From Dendrocalamus latiflorus (taxonomy: Eukaryota; Streptophyta; Magnoliopsida; Poales; Poaceae): a stretch of DNA of 64,000 bases. Below the pieces are notes generated by a model that did not search any database, was not told the origin of the DNA, and was given only the letters and a program-made list of their open reading frames with translations. Below are positions 43,639 through 55,899 of this stretch, piece by piece. The number at the start of each line of letters is the position of its first letter. Within the stretch, counting starts at the first letter, position 1. The stretch is from positions 16,738,565 to 16,802,564 of the forward strand of contig CM029671.1 in assembly GCA_017311315.1 (NCBI GenBank), read 5' to 3'. Made by a program: the position numbers and the translations under genes.

Positions 43639-46600
43639 ATGTCACAGCCCTCAAGCCAAGATCTCAAAGGGAAAAAAGGTCCCTATATTGTAATTCTTGA
43701 AGTGCAAGTTTTCAAAATAAAACATGAGCTTGCATTCATATTTTAATTGAATATTTCGAACAGTGCTTGATGAAAACTTGGCAAAGGGAATGAGATTTTA
43801 CCCCAATGTTATACCACGAACTCCAATAGTGCTCGTAATACACGAACCATCGGATGGTGTAAGCCCAAATTATGCTTCCTCAGATAAGGAAGTTTTGAAC
43901 GAAGTATCTATGACTTTTCTTGCTCATAGTACTCTCACTTCAACTAATTTGCATGAACAAGGAGAGAGCTCAAAGGGTACCACCTTTAACTACACATTAT
44001 ATATATGGGAAAACATGTTTTAATATGCATCAATAAAATTTACTTTGGTTATATCTTAGGACGAAAGCGTTCTCGTGAGCAAGGGAAAGCAAGCATGAGT
44101 GAACAAAATATCCAACATGAAATAGCTGCATCTAAACGAATCCAAGCGCGACGTGATCGACAAAATAGGTGGTATGCAAAACTTACACCTGAACAAAGGC
44201 AAGCAAAGCGAGATCGTGAAAAGGCACGTTGACAGAGTTTAACAACCGAGGAGAGACAAGAGATTAATGCTCATAGAAGAGTACGTAGACAAAATTTACC
44301 ACCTGAGGAGAGGAATGCCAATCAAAGAGTTCGTAGGCAGAGTTTGACACAAGAGGAGAGAAAAGAGAAGAATGCACGCCGTAGAGCACTTAAGAAATGT
44401 TTGCCACCAGAGGAGAGGCAAGCACTCCTAGATAAAATGAATGCAAACTATGCAACTAGGCGAGATACACCATGTCTTGAATCTCTCGCAATGCAATGCC
44501 CAGAGGGTGGCACCTCATCCATGGAATGCCCGGAGGGTGGCACCTCATCCATGGAAAATTCATCACTATGGCGCCAAACCCACAATATTTCAAATATGGA
44601 TGATGGTAACCTCCTTTGCTTTATTTTAGCACTCATTTACAAAGAAAAATGCCATTCTGCTCATGTATTCACATCTAAAAGTGATCGTAGATCTAGATAC
44701 AATTCTTGAAGAGGACATGGATGAGGAGTACTACATATTCTCCGGTGGAGGTATTATTTTTATTTTTGTCAATCATTGTTTAATCATGGATAGCCCGAGC
44801 TGATTCTTATACTCTAACCCATTCAGACTTGGATGTGGGAGAAGACATAGATTCGAACGATGTAGAAGACGCATCTGTCCAACATGATCCCTATGAACAT
44901 GTTTACAGTAACATACCAAATAGCACACATGTGCTAAAGACCATGGCAGACTGCAGCCATTGCGGTGCAAAGAAATTTCAATATGAGTCGAAGGGGTTTT
45001 GTTGCCGAAATGGGAAAATAAAATTGGCTACGCCTGAACCTCCACCTGAACTTAGAAGGCTTTGGTCGAGTGCAAATCCTGATGCAAGGCATTTTCGAGA
45101 CAACATTAGATTTTTCAACGGCCACTTCTCCTTCACTACCTTAGGTGTTAGTCTTGATGAGAACTACACCAACATGAGATCAGGGGTTTACACTTTCAGG
45201 GCACATGGCCAGATTTACCATAATGTACATTCATTTGGACAAAGCGACTCTGGTCCAAATCATTTGGAGCTCTATTTCTATGACGATGATCCCAACCTCA
45301 ATCATTGATTCCGTCACTCACCTAACCTTGACCAAGCAATCATGAGGAGTTTAGTCAATATCCTTCGGGGAAATCCCTACTCCGAGACATTCCGCAGCCT
45401 TGGCAAGGTTGAAAATCTTGAGGAATATCGTGTCTCACTAAACATCGATATAAGGATGGACCAACGAGTATATAATAGACCAATAACATCGGAGGTGGCT
45501 GCTGTGTGGGTCGAGGGTAATGAGCTACGTAGGGAATTTGACCGTAGCATTATCCTATATGGGAACAACAATGAAAAATACAGATCAAGCCGTACTGTGG
45601 ATGCTACGACCCTCTATCATATCCACTCTTCTTTCCAAGAGGGGAGCTTGGTTGGCATCCACAGATCCGGAAGGATGGTGTGCCCATTGAAGATGTAATT
45701 CGGGAACATGGTGATGATTATGGTTTTGAGGATCCATGTTAGTTTTCTATTAACTTTCCATGACACATCCTTTTTGTTGTGCTTATTCATGGCCTAATAT
45801 TATGTGGCTCAATCTTGTGTTTAGATTTGAATAGTCGGTTGTGCATCTCCGCCAGAGACTACTACTGTTATAAATTCCAAATGCGTCGTGGGATTTTCAA
45901 TGCCGTACTGTACGGCAAACGCCTATTCCAACAATATGCGGTTGACATGTACATCAAGGTTGAGAGTACCCAGTTGGACTACATTAGCATCACCAAAAGG
46001 AGTTACGTGCCGACCTGTACAAAGGCGTGGTTCATAGCATACAAGCTGGAGAGAGTCGAGCCGATGCGGTGGGAAAGCGCATTGTTCTTCCAACATCATT
46101 CATTGGGGGCCCGAGAGATATGAAAAGAAGATTCAGGGATGCTATGGCCTTAGTGCATAAGTATGGGAAGCCAGACATCTTCCTAACAATGACATGTAAT
46201 CCTAACTGGGATGAGATAATACGTGAGCTAGAACTAGGTCAATGCCCACAGAACCGCCCAGATCTCATTGTGCGTATATTCAGAGCCAAACTAGAGCACC
46301 TCAAGGAACAGTTGTTCAAGAAGCACATCCTTGGTAAGGTGGCTGCTTATGTGTACGTCTTTGAGTTCCAAAAGAGGGGTCTTCCACACGTGCACTTCCT
46401 TCTAATCATGGAGGGACGGTACAAGCTCACTTGTCCAGAACAATATGATTGTGTCATATCTGCTGAGCTACCAGACAAAAACAAATACCCAGAGCTATAT
46501 GAGATGGTTGTCAAACACATGATGCATGGTCCTTGTGGGGTCCTAAATCCCAAGAATGTGTGCATGCAAGATGGCACATGCAAGTGCCATTACCCGCGCC

Positions 46601-49048
46601 CTTTCAATAGTACTACTTTACAGGGAAAGGACTCATACCCAGATGATGGCCGTCGGGCAAAGGTTCGTAGACAAATGCTAGACAATAGATGGGTTGTGCC
46701 ATACAATCCTTACCTCCTAAAGACGTTCAATTGCCACATCAATGTGGAGGTCTGCTCGAGCATAAAAGCCGTGAAGTATCTTTTCAAGTACATCTACAAG
46801 GGGCATGATCGAGCATCAGTTTCTCTTGATGAGCTCGATAGCAATGGTAATATTGATGAGATCAAGCAGTTCAGGGATGCAAGGTGGGTTACCCCACCGG
46901 AAGCATTATGGAGGATCTATAGCTTTGAACTTAGCAAGGTCTCCTCACCTGTGATGCAGCTACAACTACACCTCGCAAACATGCACATGGTCTCATTCCG
47001 TGCTGGACAAGATCTCCACGATGTTGTCGAACGTCATGGCTCTGAAAGGTCCATGTTGACTGAGTATTTTGAGATGAATAAAGTTAATGAAGGAGCTCGT
47101 GGAATCATGTATAAGGATTTCCCATCAGCATTTGTTTGGCAGGCGGGGCCAAAACGGTGGAAGGAAAGGGAAGAAAGAACACAGGTTGGCAGAATTGTGT
47201 CAGCACATCCAGCAGAAGGGGAGCGATACTATCTCAGGGTTCTCCTTAACCATGTAACGGGTGCCACGTCATTTGAAGACCTCCGAACGGTAGATGGGGT
47301 GGTATATCCATTCTTTCGTGAGGCTGCTGCAAAGAGAGGGCTTGTTGAGGCAGACAACACCCTTGACGAGTGCCTTAGTGAGGCCGAGATGTTCCAGATG
47401 CCATTTGCTCTTCGGAGACTCTTTGCAACAATTTTAGTGTTTTGTGAGCCTAATAACGTGCGTGGCCTTTGGGAGAAACACTGTGAAGGAATGGCGGAAG
47501 ATTACCATCATGTGCACTCATGCTCACGCATGGTTAAGCAAATGGTGTTGTTGGATATCAGGAATATGCTCCAATCGATGGGGAAGGACATAACAGCATT
47601 TCCTCTACCCGAGATTGACGATTCGCTCAACACCAATGAGACTAGGGAGATCATGGAGGAGTCAATAATCCAGGTTGACCATGAGCATTTGTCTCTGCCA
47701 TCATTCTTGAACACTGAGCAGAGGGCTGCGTACGATGAGATATTAGCTGTAGTGGACAATTGTGATGGTGGTGTCTTCTTCGTAGATGGTCCGGGTGGCA
47801 CAGGGAAGACATTCTTATATAAAGCACTCCTTGCAAAGGTTCGTAGTGAGGGAAATATTGCCGTGGCAACCGCAACATCAGGTGTTGCTGCATCCATACT
47901 GCCTGGAGGCAGGACCGCACACTCAAGGTTTAAGATCCCACTGAACATTGAAGATGGGGCTATTTGTAGCTTCACAAAGCAAAGTGGGACTGCCCAGCTC
48001 CTTCAGCGAGCGGCACTAATAATTTGGGATGAAGCCATTTGGGGGTAAGACGGTGGTCTTTGGTGGGGACTTTAGACAAGTGCTACCGGTTGTTCGGGAG
48101 GGATCAAGGCCTCAAATTACTGATGCGACACTTTGTAAATCCTATCTTTGGGGGTGCATGCGGCAGCTTAGGCTTGTCCGTAACATGAGGGCCCAAAGCG
48201 ATCCATGGTTCGCAGAATACCTACTCCGCATTGGGAACGGTACCGAGGAGGTTGACGAGCATAGCTATGTATGTCTTCCTGATGATATATGTGTTCCATG
48301 TACCGGCAACGACAGCGACCTTGACACACTCATACAAAGTGTGTTTCCGACCTTGGATGAGGATCTTTCAGATCCAAACTACATCACATCTCGGGCCATT
48401 TTATCGACACGAAATGAGTACGTTGATGATATTAATATGAAGATGATTGACTTGTTTCATGGGGAGGAGATGGTATACCATAGCTTCGATTGTGCGGAGG
48501 ATGACCCACACAACTACTACCCTCCTGAATTTTTGAACTCATTGACACCTAATGGGCTACCACCGCATGTACTGAGGCTCAAGATAAATTGTCCTGTCAT
48601 ACTACTACGGAACATGGACCCCGCCAATGGATTATGCAACGGGACAAGGTTGGTTGTCCGAGGGTTCCAAAGGAATGCTATAGATGCTGAGATTGTGCTG
48701 GGACAGCATGCTGGGAAAAGGGTATTTCTCCCTCGGATACCTTTGTGCCCATTCGATGATGAGATGTTTGCCTTTAGATTCAAGAGGAAGCAGTTCCTGA
48801 TTAGGCTGAGCTTTGCTATGACAATTAATAAGGCACAGGGGCAGACCATCCCAAATGTTGGTGTCTACCTCCCTGATCCGGTATTCTCTCACGGCCAGTT
48901 GTATGTCGCTTTATCAAGGGCCACTGCTAGGAGGAACATAAAAATTCTTGTCGTTGCAAAGAAAGATAAGGCCACACAGAACCAAGTGATGAATACCAAT
49001 GGAATCTTCACAAAAAACATTGTTTATAAAGAAGTACTCACTTCATAG
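43639..49048 (+). pseudogene. Helitron Rep/helicase (RepHel) gene, broken
   Basis: The probable start is 43639 (MSQPSSQDLKGKK), spliced to 43764. A basic N-terminal part with four RRQxLxxEER units (44130-44440) follows. The Helitron_like_N domain (44930-46130) includes ADCSHCGAKKF, NYTNMRSGVYTFRAHGQIYH and GNPYSETFRSLGKVENLEEY. Rep motifs are FLTMTCNPNW (46176-46205), the HUH site PHVH (46384-46395) and the tyrosine motif KYLFKYIYKGHD (46776-46811). The SF1 (Pif1-like) helicase has Walker A GPGGTGKT (47788-47811), Walker B IIWDEA (to 48036), FGGDFRQVLP, and the C-terminal motifs INKAQGQT and YVALSRA. Breaks are a TGA at 44230, a TGA at 45306, frameshifts near 45590 and 46000, and a deletion with frameshift at about 48036. 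The intact protein would nick and unwind the element for rolling-circle transposition. Confidence 0.93.
44497..44557 (+). repeat. 30-bp tandem repeat in the RepHel frame
   Basis: TGCCCAGAGGGTGGCACCTC and ten more bases occur twice, giving CPEGGTSSME twice. In frame, so it would not by itself break the gene. Confidence 0.9.
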
Positions 49049-49299
49049 GCTGTGTATTGTATTTTCGGCTAAATATGAACTTTGCAAAATGTCATATTTT
49101 TCAATATATTATTGTTGCATACATCATTGTCAATATATTATTGTTACATCTTCAGAATCAAGATCAACTCAGATGCGCCGGCACCATGGAAGCAGTTTTT
49201 CAATACCAACCAAAAATTAGAAATACCAGATTAATTAGACCCCTGGGTAAAATGGGCTTCTAGGAAAAACATTTTTGCCCAGCTAGCCCATCTGAAGCC

Positions 49300-50950
49300 G
49301 GAAAGTGTTGCCCTAATACCCCAGCCCCTAGGTGCGCATTGCTTCCTGGCGTCATGACCATTTTGCTCTGTCTTCAACCTCTGTTCGTTCGCCGCTCACT
49401 CGCCCATCTCAATTGCCATCGGATCTTTTACTCGGTTCGCCGCCCTGATCCCCACTTTGGCACTTCATTCCTCTCAAGTCCCCCCTTGAATAGTGGGCGG
49501 TGGAGGGGGGACCCTGCACGATGGTGGAGACTAGGGCAGGGGTGGGAAAAGGCAGGACGACGGTGGAGGTTGAAGCGGCGGGGGCGGAGGCGAGGAGGGC
49601 AGTGGCGGAGCCCAGGTAGGCGGTGGAAGAGGCTAGGAGGGCAGTGGTTGCCAGGATGTCGGCGGCATAAACCAGGGCGGCGAGGGCAGAGCCTTGGACA
49701 GCAGTGGAGCCCAGGGCAGATCTGCTACAATGATAATTTCAGGTTAGGTTCGAATGATCTTGCTGGCTTGCCCTCTGTGATTTTTTATACTCTGCAATGT
49801 GCACTAGAGTCACAATGCCACTCCACTACTCTTCAGCCTACAGGACAAAACAATAGAAAGGCTATATACCTAAAGGCAGACATCTCACTGAGTCATGTCT
49901 CTTCACATACCACCACTCTCTCCTTCCCCAGGAAATTTCCCCATCTTCCCCAACGTGCTGCAGCAGTACCCCTCGATCTCTCTCATGCATCTGTCTCCAT
50001 CAGTAAAATCGCCAGAGCTGTGTCTTGTCGAGATCGATTTTACAGTAGATCATGCAGCTCTCTCTCTCTCTCTCTTTCTCTCTCCCTGTGTGTAGCAAAT
50101 CGATCTGCTAAATCATGCTGCTGATATCCCTCTCCATCTCAATCGAGATGCACACAATCTGGTGCTCCATTTCCCGTAGATGCATATCTCTCTCTCAGCA
50201 CAAAACTATTCGGTTGATTTTGTCCATCTGGCGCCAATTAGAGTAGGAGCAGGATTTGGTGCTTGATTTTGTCCATCTAGCACCAATATGGGAGAAGAGG
50301 TGCAAGGGTTAAAACTTTTGGCGCCCAATATTTTGTGATTGCAGCTATAAATAAACATTCAGTGTGCCTTGCTCCATTGTTGTTATTAGACCAGTGTGCT
50401 CTATCAGGTACAAGTCAATTGCAATTTTTCTTTATGCACTGATTTGATGCATAAAGTTTGCAATAGTAGATTAGAATAGAGGCATCAGTTTGGTATTTGG
50501 GTGGAAATTCATAGTTTGCAGTCTATGGGCTCTCCTATCATTAACTTATCAGATCCATGTTGGCTTTTTGGTAACTAAGCAAAAGAGTAGATTTTAAAAT
50601 ATGGTCAGCAGTATAACTGACATAGCATGGTATACGCTATTTTAGAACTCAGGGAGAGGTTGGGGCAATTGGGTTCCAGAGTTTGTTCTTTTGCGCTGAT
50701 CAAGGGCAGTGCCCTCTGTGGAAGTACAAACATGCAACATTGGAACAACCGAATCCAACCTGTAAATGACATGCATCAAGCTTTGTGATTCATCCTTTTG
50801 CTTATTTATGTGGGCATTATGGTTATTTCACTAAGGGGCCTTTTTTGGTGTTTGATGGTTTCAAGTTAAACTTTGTGATATATTGCATCAAGCTAATTGT
50901 TACTAATTACAAGCAAAGGATTAGCTTGCACAGTGTTGTCTTCTGCATTG
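49300..50950. other. Helitron inter-gene region
   Basis: It includes a GC-rich block (49490-49730) with GGCGGTGGAGG-like repeats and open frames without domains, a CT microsatellite (50058-50090) and a TATAAATAAA word at 50346. These may form the promoter of the RPA-like gene. A possible exon (about 50993-51072, QAKIEADRIGVGVTPEAQS) has good splice-like borders but I do not recognise it. Confidence 0.4.
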
Positions 50951-52018
50951 CGATATATTGGGTTCTCACATTACATGCAATGATGTGCAGGCAAGCTAAG
51001 ATTGAAGCCGACAGAATTGGAGTTGGTGTCACCCCAGAAGCTCAAAGTATATTTGATGCGTTATCCAACATGTCAGTTTGACCTTTCATTATATGCTTTT
51101 TTTCGAGAACACTGTATGCTTTTCAAGAATATTCATGCTTTTGCCCATGTTGCTATGAAGTAGCGCTTATATTTTAACCCCATAGTTACCGCATCTGATG
51201 TTCAGTACACACTTAAGATCTTTTGGTCTCTACGTTGGTCAAATATTTATTAGTTTCACGTTCTCTCTCTGTGGTGATGTGTGTTGTGGGGTGGGGGTCC
51301 ACCTTTGTTCACAAATGATAATGAACTCTATGGTATTTCTCCAAATTTCCCCTCGAATACTTACTCCATAAGTATATTCTGCAGACAGCTTTCTTTATTT
51401 GGCAACTTTGTATTTCAAAAAACAGAAGCAAAGATATAATCCTGAGATTTCTGTATTTACTGTGTAGGCGCCTGTAATCTTTTGCTTATTGGTTGTTTTC
51501 AAAAGCTTGAGGAAGGTCCTTACGTAAAACCTTGCTGAATATCTGTCAGATCTTGTTTCTGAGTTTTTTTAACTCTGCCGTTTTTAATTCATGCTACTTC
51601 CAGGTGTGCTGAAATGGTAGCTCTTCACACAAATACTTTGCTTTGAGGGGTTCTTGTGGGTGGTTATTGTCGAGCTGGTGTCCCCAGCTTGTCATTTTTA
51701 TTTCCTGTTTGTTACTCTGTCCTGTCAGACTGGTTTTGATGGAGGCTTTCTAATAATGCTGGGCAAGGTCTTGTTTGTGGTATATAAAAGTATCGCAAAA
51801 TGGAATTCTATTCATTTTTCTTGAAATGAGTTTAAGATGAATCAGCATCTACCTATGTCCTTGAGAAATATTCAATTGTGGTAAGGGATACTGTTTAGGT
51901 GGGACCATGAAATGGGGTAGTTTTCTGTACTTTAGGCAAGATTGCAACAGAAAGGCTTGCAGCATTATGTTCATATGAGTTTTTGAACTTCATGTTTATA
52001 TTTTTCGGGGGATTTAGG

Positions 52019-53641
52019 ATGAGGCCCTTGAAGCGTCTTAGAGTTGAAGCTCCACGTGTTCCAACCTTTGGTGATTTTCATCCTTCAACAAAATGGAGCA
52101 TAGGTGTTCGAGTTTATCACAAATATCATGTTGAGACATTCACTCCTGGTAGGAAGAGGCTAACCTTGGTTTTGTTGGATGAGCAGGTAATGTTCACACA
52201 TGTATTTTTAGCTATGCTTAGTTACATTCTGTTGAATTTTAATGGTGTCTGACTTTGCCTACTGTTAATAGGGCAAAAAAATGGTAGCCACTGTTTACGA
52301 TGACCAGGTACATCGTTTAGATCCCCTACTTCGAGAGGGTTGTGCATATTATGTGTCAAGGTTGTCCGTAGAGCCTACGAGGAGAATCGAGCATAAGTGG
52401 CTTGCAGAGCATGCTTATGGGTGTGTTTTCACACGTGTCACTACTGTGAGTGAGATACCAAACATGAGTGAGAAGACATTGCCGCTTTTTCCGCCGCTCA
52501 TGCCACTTAGTGAAGTTTTTGAATTCACCTATCATAATGACATTTATGTTGGTATGTATTTCAGTTGACCACCCAAGTAATACTGCTTTGTAATGAATCA
52601 AAGTTTTACTAACATTTTTTTCACATGTCAGATGTTATTGCAATGGTCATGTTTGTAAGCACTGTAGGCTATATGCAAGGCTACTACAATAGAAATATAC
52701 CTTTTAGAAATGTTCTTATAATTGATGGCAGGTATGTACTTTGTTGTAGTATCTTCTTGATTTTATGGTTGCACGTCTAAATTATTTATGTTACTATACT
52801 GGTTTCTGGAAATCATTATTGTCCATGGCCCCCAAAGTTTGCTCCTTTGCCACTTAGAACATTACGATTTGCTGCTATATTTGGTTGTTTTTGCATAGAA
52901 TGGAACCCCTCTTGTATAATTAATCTATAAATGCTAATGACCTTCCCTGTATAATTAATCTATACATGCTAATTGCCTTATAAAATTTCCCTTCCCTTCA
53001 TGAGTTGTCTGGTTAGAATATATAATCATGTTTGGTGATTACATTTTCAAACAGATGGAATACCTTCTCAGTTTTTATATAATAGTGATATTGATAATAT
53101 ATGAATCAGAAAATGTTTTTTCTTGAGTCTCGCAAATTTTTTATAAAGTAGAATAACCTGCTAAGTTCATATGTTGGATAAAGTGCCATGTTTATAGAGC
53201 TTTTATAACACAAAATGGAAACTCAGCCCATGTTTATATTCCTGTAGCTTCAAACCTGTGAAGTTAGTTGTTAAGGACATAGTACTTACCAGCCATTTGA
53301 CTAAATGGACGAGATGCTCTGATGATCGAACTATCATTGTGGCAACTATGCTTCGAGCAAGGCGTGAACAAGGTGAGTTGATGTGTGTTCCTTGTTCATT
53401 TTGTGTTGATCTACTCTATGTTTTATACTTACTTATTTACTTTTTAGACCATAGCCTGCACACTACATGCTTCAGTAGGGTGCACTTTGAACCTAATGTT
53501 GCAGTTGCATGCGATCTGAGACGGAGGTAAACATAATTTTGATTATAAATTTTTTAGTAATTAGTTTTAGCTACATGGTTTATCATTTATGGAATCTTTT
53601 GTAGGCTCAAGAACGAGCTTATTGGAAATGCTTCTCCATGA
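52019..53641 (+). CDS. Helitron RPA-like single-strand DNA-binding protein, six exons
   Basis: Exons are 52019-52186, 52272-52551, 52632-52731, 53248-53372, 53448-53526 and 53605-53641. All borders are GT...AG and phases join without a break, giving 262 residues. The ATG sits one base inside the first exon, so an untranslated or further 5' exon is likely. The first OB fold (about residues 20-135) resembles RPA70 DBD-A: WSIGVRVYHKYHVETFTPGR, TLVLLDEQGKKMVATVYDDQ, LPLFPPLMPLSEVFEFTYHN. A second, incomplete OB-like segment follows (YVDVIAMVMFVSTVGY; later TTCFSRVHFEPNV). The zinc-bearing DBD-C region of cellular RPA70 is absent. The last codon is TGA where a Trp codon might have been; ten codons later TAA follows. 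Such genes accompany RepHel in plant Helitrons and probably protect the displaced strand. Whether it is expressed is unknown. Confidence 0.8.
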
Positions 53642-54399
53642 CATTACAAGGGGAAGTAAATGCAAATCTTTTGGCTAAGGGACCTCTAGCTATATAATTG
53701 CTAGAAGTGCAAGACTCATTTTGGTGGAAGTAGATATGATTTGTCATGAAGGAAGTTGATACGGTTCTTTTGGCTAGGATATTCATAGCTAGGATGCTTG
53801 CTAGAAGTAGATGCAAATGTTGTGGCTAAGATACTTCTACTATCATGCTTGCTAGATGATTGTGCTTCAATGTGTAATTTGACGCATAGCAAATTGGACA
53901 TGTGTTCATGCCATTCTATCTAATTTTAGTGGTAGTATTTGTAGTATCAAGAAACTTTCTTATGTATCTGTGGAATGGAGTTATCTCCTAATTGAATATC
54001 ACTAGGAACAATGAGTGCATCCATTTGTGAATTGTTCGACGACGTCTTGTCAATATCTTTTATCTTGTCCATGGGATATGCCCATACAGGTGTTTAGCTT
54101 GCTGTTTTCTGGATGAGAGATTTCCCATATGTAACTGGGTGTTCTCTTTTCAGCTTGTACCATGTAACCCCTGTAGAAAGTTTTTATTTGTGAATTGCAA
54201 TTAATTGCGTCTCTCCTTTTTTTTTTGGCAATCCTTGGAAGTCAAAGTCTTTCTATCTGTGGATCTATAGTGTTCTTGTTTGATAGACTAATTTTAGAGT
54301 ATTTCCTTTGGCTCCCTATTATTTTGCAATTAGACTTTTTAAATGTTACGATTATGTTTTAATCTGTAGCAACGCACGGGCATCCAACTAGTAGTGTCT

Positions 54400-54912
54400 T
54401 AAACGTCACATTTCATGTTTAGAGTTAAGTTGCTAATCGTTGGTGTTTCATCTTATAATTGGCCCTATCTTAATATTTGGTCTAGCTCTGCTATCCTAAT
54501 TAACGCATGTTTTCGCAAACTACCAATGTTTGCTCTGTTCATGTTAATCCCACATTATTGCCTCTTTTTTCGTGCATCAGATATTGTTGTTCACTTGTTT
54601 GGTCATATTTATCCAAAATGTGATTGCTTTTAATTGGTAGGCGCGATTCGGTTAGAAGTACCAGGTATTTGGAAACAAGCGGAGTAGCTAGTTACACCAA
54701 ATTCATGAGGCTAATATGATCTAGGTATATTCTTTCACACATTGATGGTCAAAACTAAGAATGACTACGCATATATTACAACGTAACGACTTACATCCGA
54801 GACAAATGCAGTGTAGTGTGTGTGTGGGGTAGGGGGTTATAATAACGATAATGATAGATACCTAGATAAAGTAATACAAACATTTGTTAAACTAATAGGT
54901 TGAGCAGCGTCT
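54400..54912. other. Intergenic
   Basis: No gene seen. The host sequence resumes after the TCT duplication of CACTA 3. Confidence 0.5.
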
Positions 54913-54922
54913 AATCTGCACA

Positions 54923-55887
54923 TGTATTGATAAACATCATCCGGATGTTTTCTTTCCAACTATCATCCAGATTTGATACCGTTGAATTAGAGATCCAACG
55001 ACCATGAATTCTCCCTCCACCCCCTCCAAAAAAAACTCCCCCTCCTTAAAAGAAAAGGGGCCGTTGGATCCAGGCCCGTATCTGAGAATTTTAGGCCCTA
55101 GTGCAAAATACAAAATGGGGTCTATTTTAGACAAATACATATACCAAAGTGTATTTGAATTTTACATTATAACATACTTGTTTTTTTTTGCAATATTAAG
55201 AACTACAATAGAAATTCATGCTAAAGAAGTAATGGGTGAATCTTACCGAAATCTTCTTAGCTTCTAGTAAAAAGCATCATTCTTCTGGTATTCTTCGAAA
55301 TAAAATCTTCAATTATGTTTTCATGACCAGACTCATATTTTCTAATTCTAGAACTAGAAGACATTAGAAGTAAATAGACCTCCCTGTTGGCCTAAAACTA
55401 AAGATTAAATACTAATTAGGTTTAGTGCAAGTGCAAAACAAATTTCCTATTGAATGTCCACATACCTGGCTACCTACAACTGCAAGAATGCAGTTATGCA
55501 GATGTCCTCTGTCCTGCCTCCTGGCTCCTGCGTTTGCGTGCAGTACTGCACTGCAAGTCTGCAACCTGCTGAATGGAATTGCTATTTGCTATTGCTAAAT
55601 GAGTAAATGGCTGCTGATGAGTGATGGCTTGGCTCCTGAGACAATGGCGGATGCGGATCGCTCGGCCGGCGAAGTCGAAGTGTCGACTATCGATTCGACT
55701 TCCGACTTCGTCGCTTTACACGTGAGGTCGTGAGGAGTCGGATGGGGGCCCAAAAATTTTGGGGGCCTAGCGCGATCGGTCCACTTGCGCTGGGCCTTAT
55801 ATGGGCCTGGTTGGATCTCTAATTCAACGGTCTCAAATCTAAATGATTGTTAGAAAGAAAACATGCGGACCATACATAGACACACCC
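54923..55887. mobile_element. MULE-like or long-TIR MITE, interrupted by a hAT
   Basis: Long imperfect inverted repeats: GATGTTTTCTTTCCAACTAT...ACCGTTGAATTAGAGATCCA on the left against GGATCTCTAATTCAACGGT...GTTAGAAAGAAAACATG on the right. AATCTGCACA occurs just outside both ends (54913-54922 and 55888-55897), consistent with a 9-10-bp Mutator-type duplication. No transposase. The original element is about 220 bp when the inner hAT and one duplication are removed. Confidence 0.7.
55071..55809. mobile_element. Non-autonomous hAT element, 739 bp
   Basis: Termini are CAGGCCCGTATCTGAGAA and, inverted at the right end, CAGGCCCATATAAGGCCC. A perfect 8-bp duplication GTTGGATC lies at 55063-55070 and 55810-55817. 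It is inserted in the left inverted repeat of the MULE-like element. No transposase frame. Confidence 0.9.
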
Positions 55888-55899
55888 AATCTGCACATA

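Larger units (their letters stand above)
40901..54391 (+). mobile_element. Helitron, near full length, 13.5 kb
   Basis: The 5' end is TCTCTACTCCTTAAAAGAAG and the 3' end is GCAACGCACGGGCATCCAACTAG, the TC...CTAG ends typical of grass Helitrons (GCAACGCACGGGCA is a widely shared 3' word). The site is fixed by the split CACTA 3. The target is G|T, not the usual A|T, and CTAG is present both at the target's left side and at the element's 3' end. Genes in order: a GC-rich leader, possible small exons (42390-43080), a broken Rep/helicase gene (43639-49048) and an RPA-like gene (52019-53641). I did not find a convincing 3' hairpin. Confidence 0.9.
40289..54396. mobile_element. CACTA transposon 3 (617 bp), split by a Helitron
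   Basis: The CACTA parts are 40289-40900 and 54392-54396. The left end starts CACAACCAGAAAAC. When the five bases TAGTG at 54392-54396 are placed after position 40900, the right end is the complement of CACTACTAGAAAAC. The first 28 bases of the two ends then match at 24 positions with no gap. TCT flanks both sides (40286-40288 and 54397-54399). The interior is only subterminal-type repeats built on CCTGACGGTT/CCCTCACGG; there is no gene. Confidence 0.9.

Noticed and set aside
49600..49620. CAGTGGCGGAGCCCAGG, like a hAT end
   Set aside because: It lies in a GC-rich repeat where similar words recur (49693), and no partner end or 8-bp duplication was found.
52356..52601. Minus-strand frame over the RPA-like exon
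   Set aside because: Shadow of the plus-strand exon; no domain of its own.
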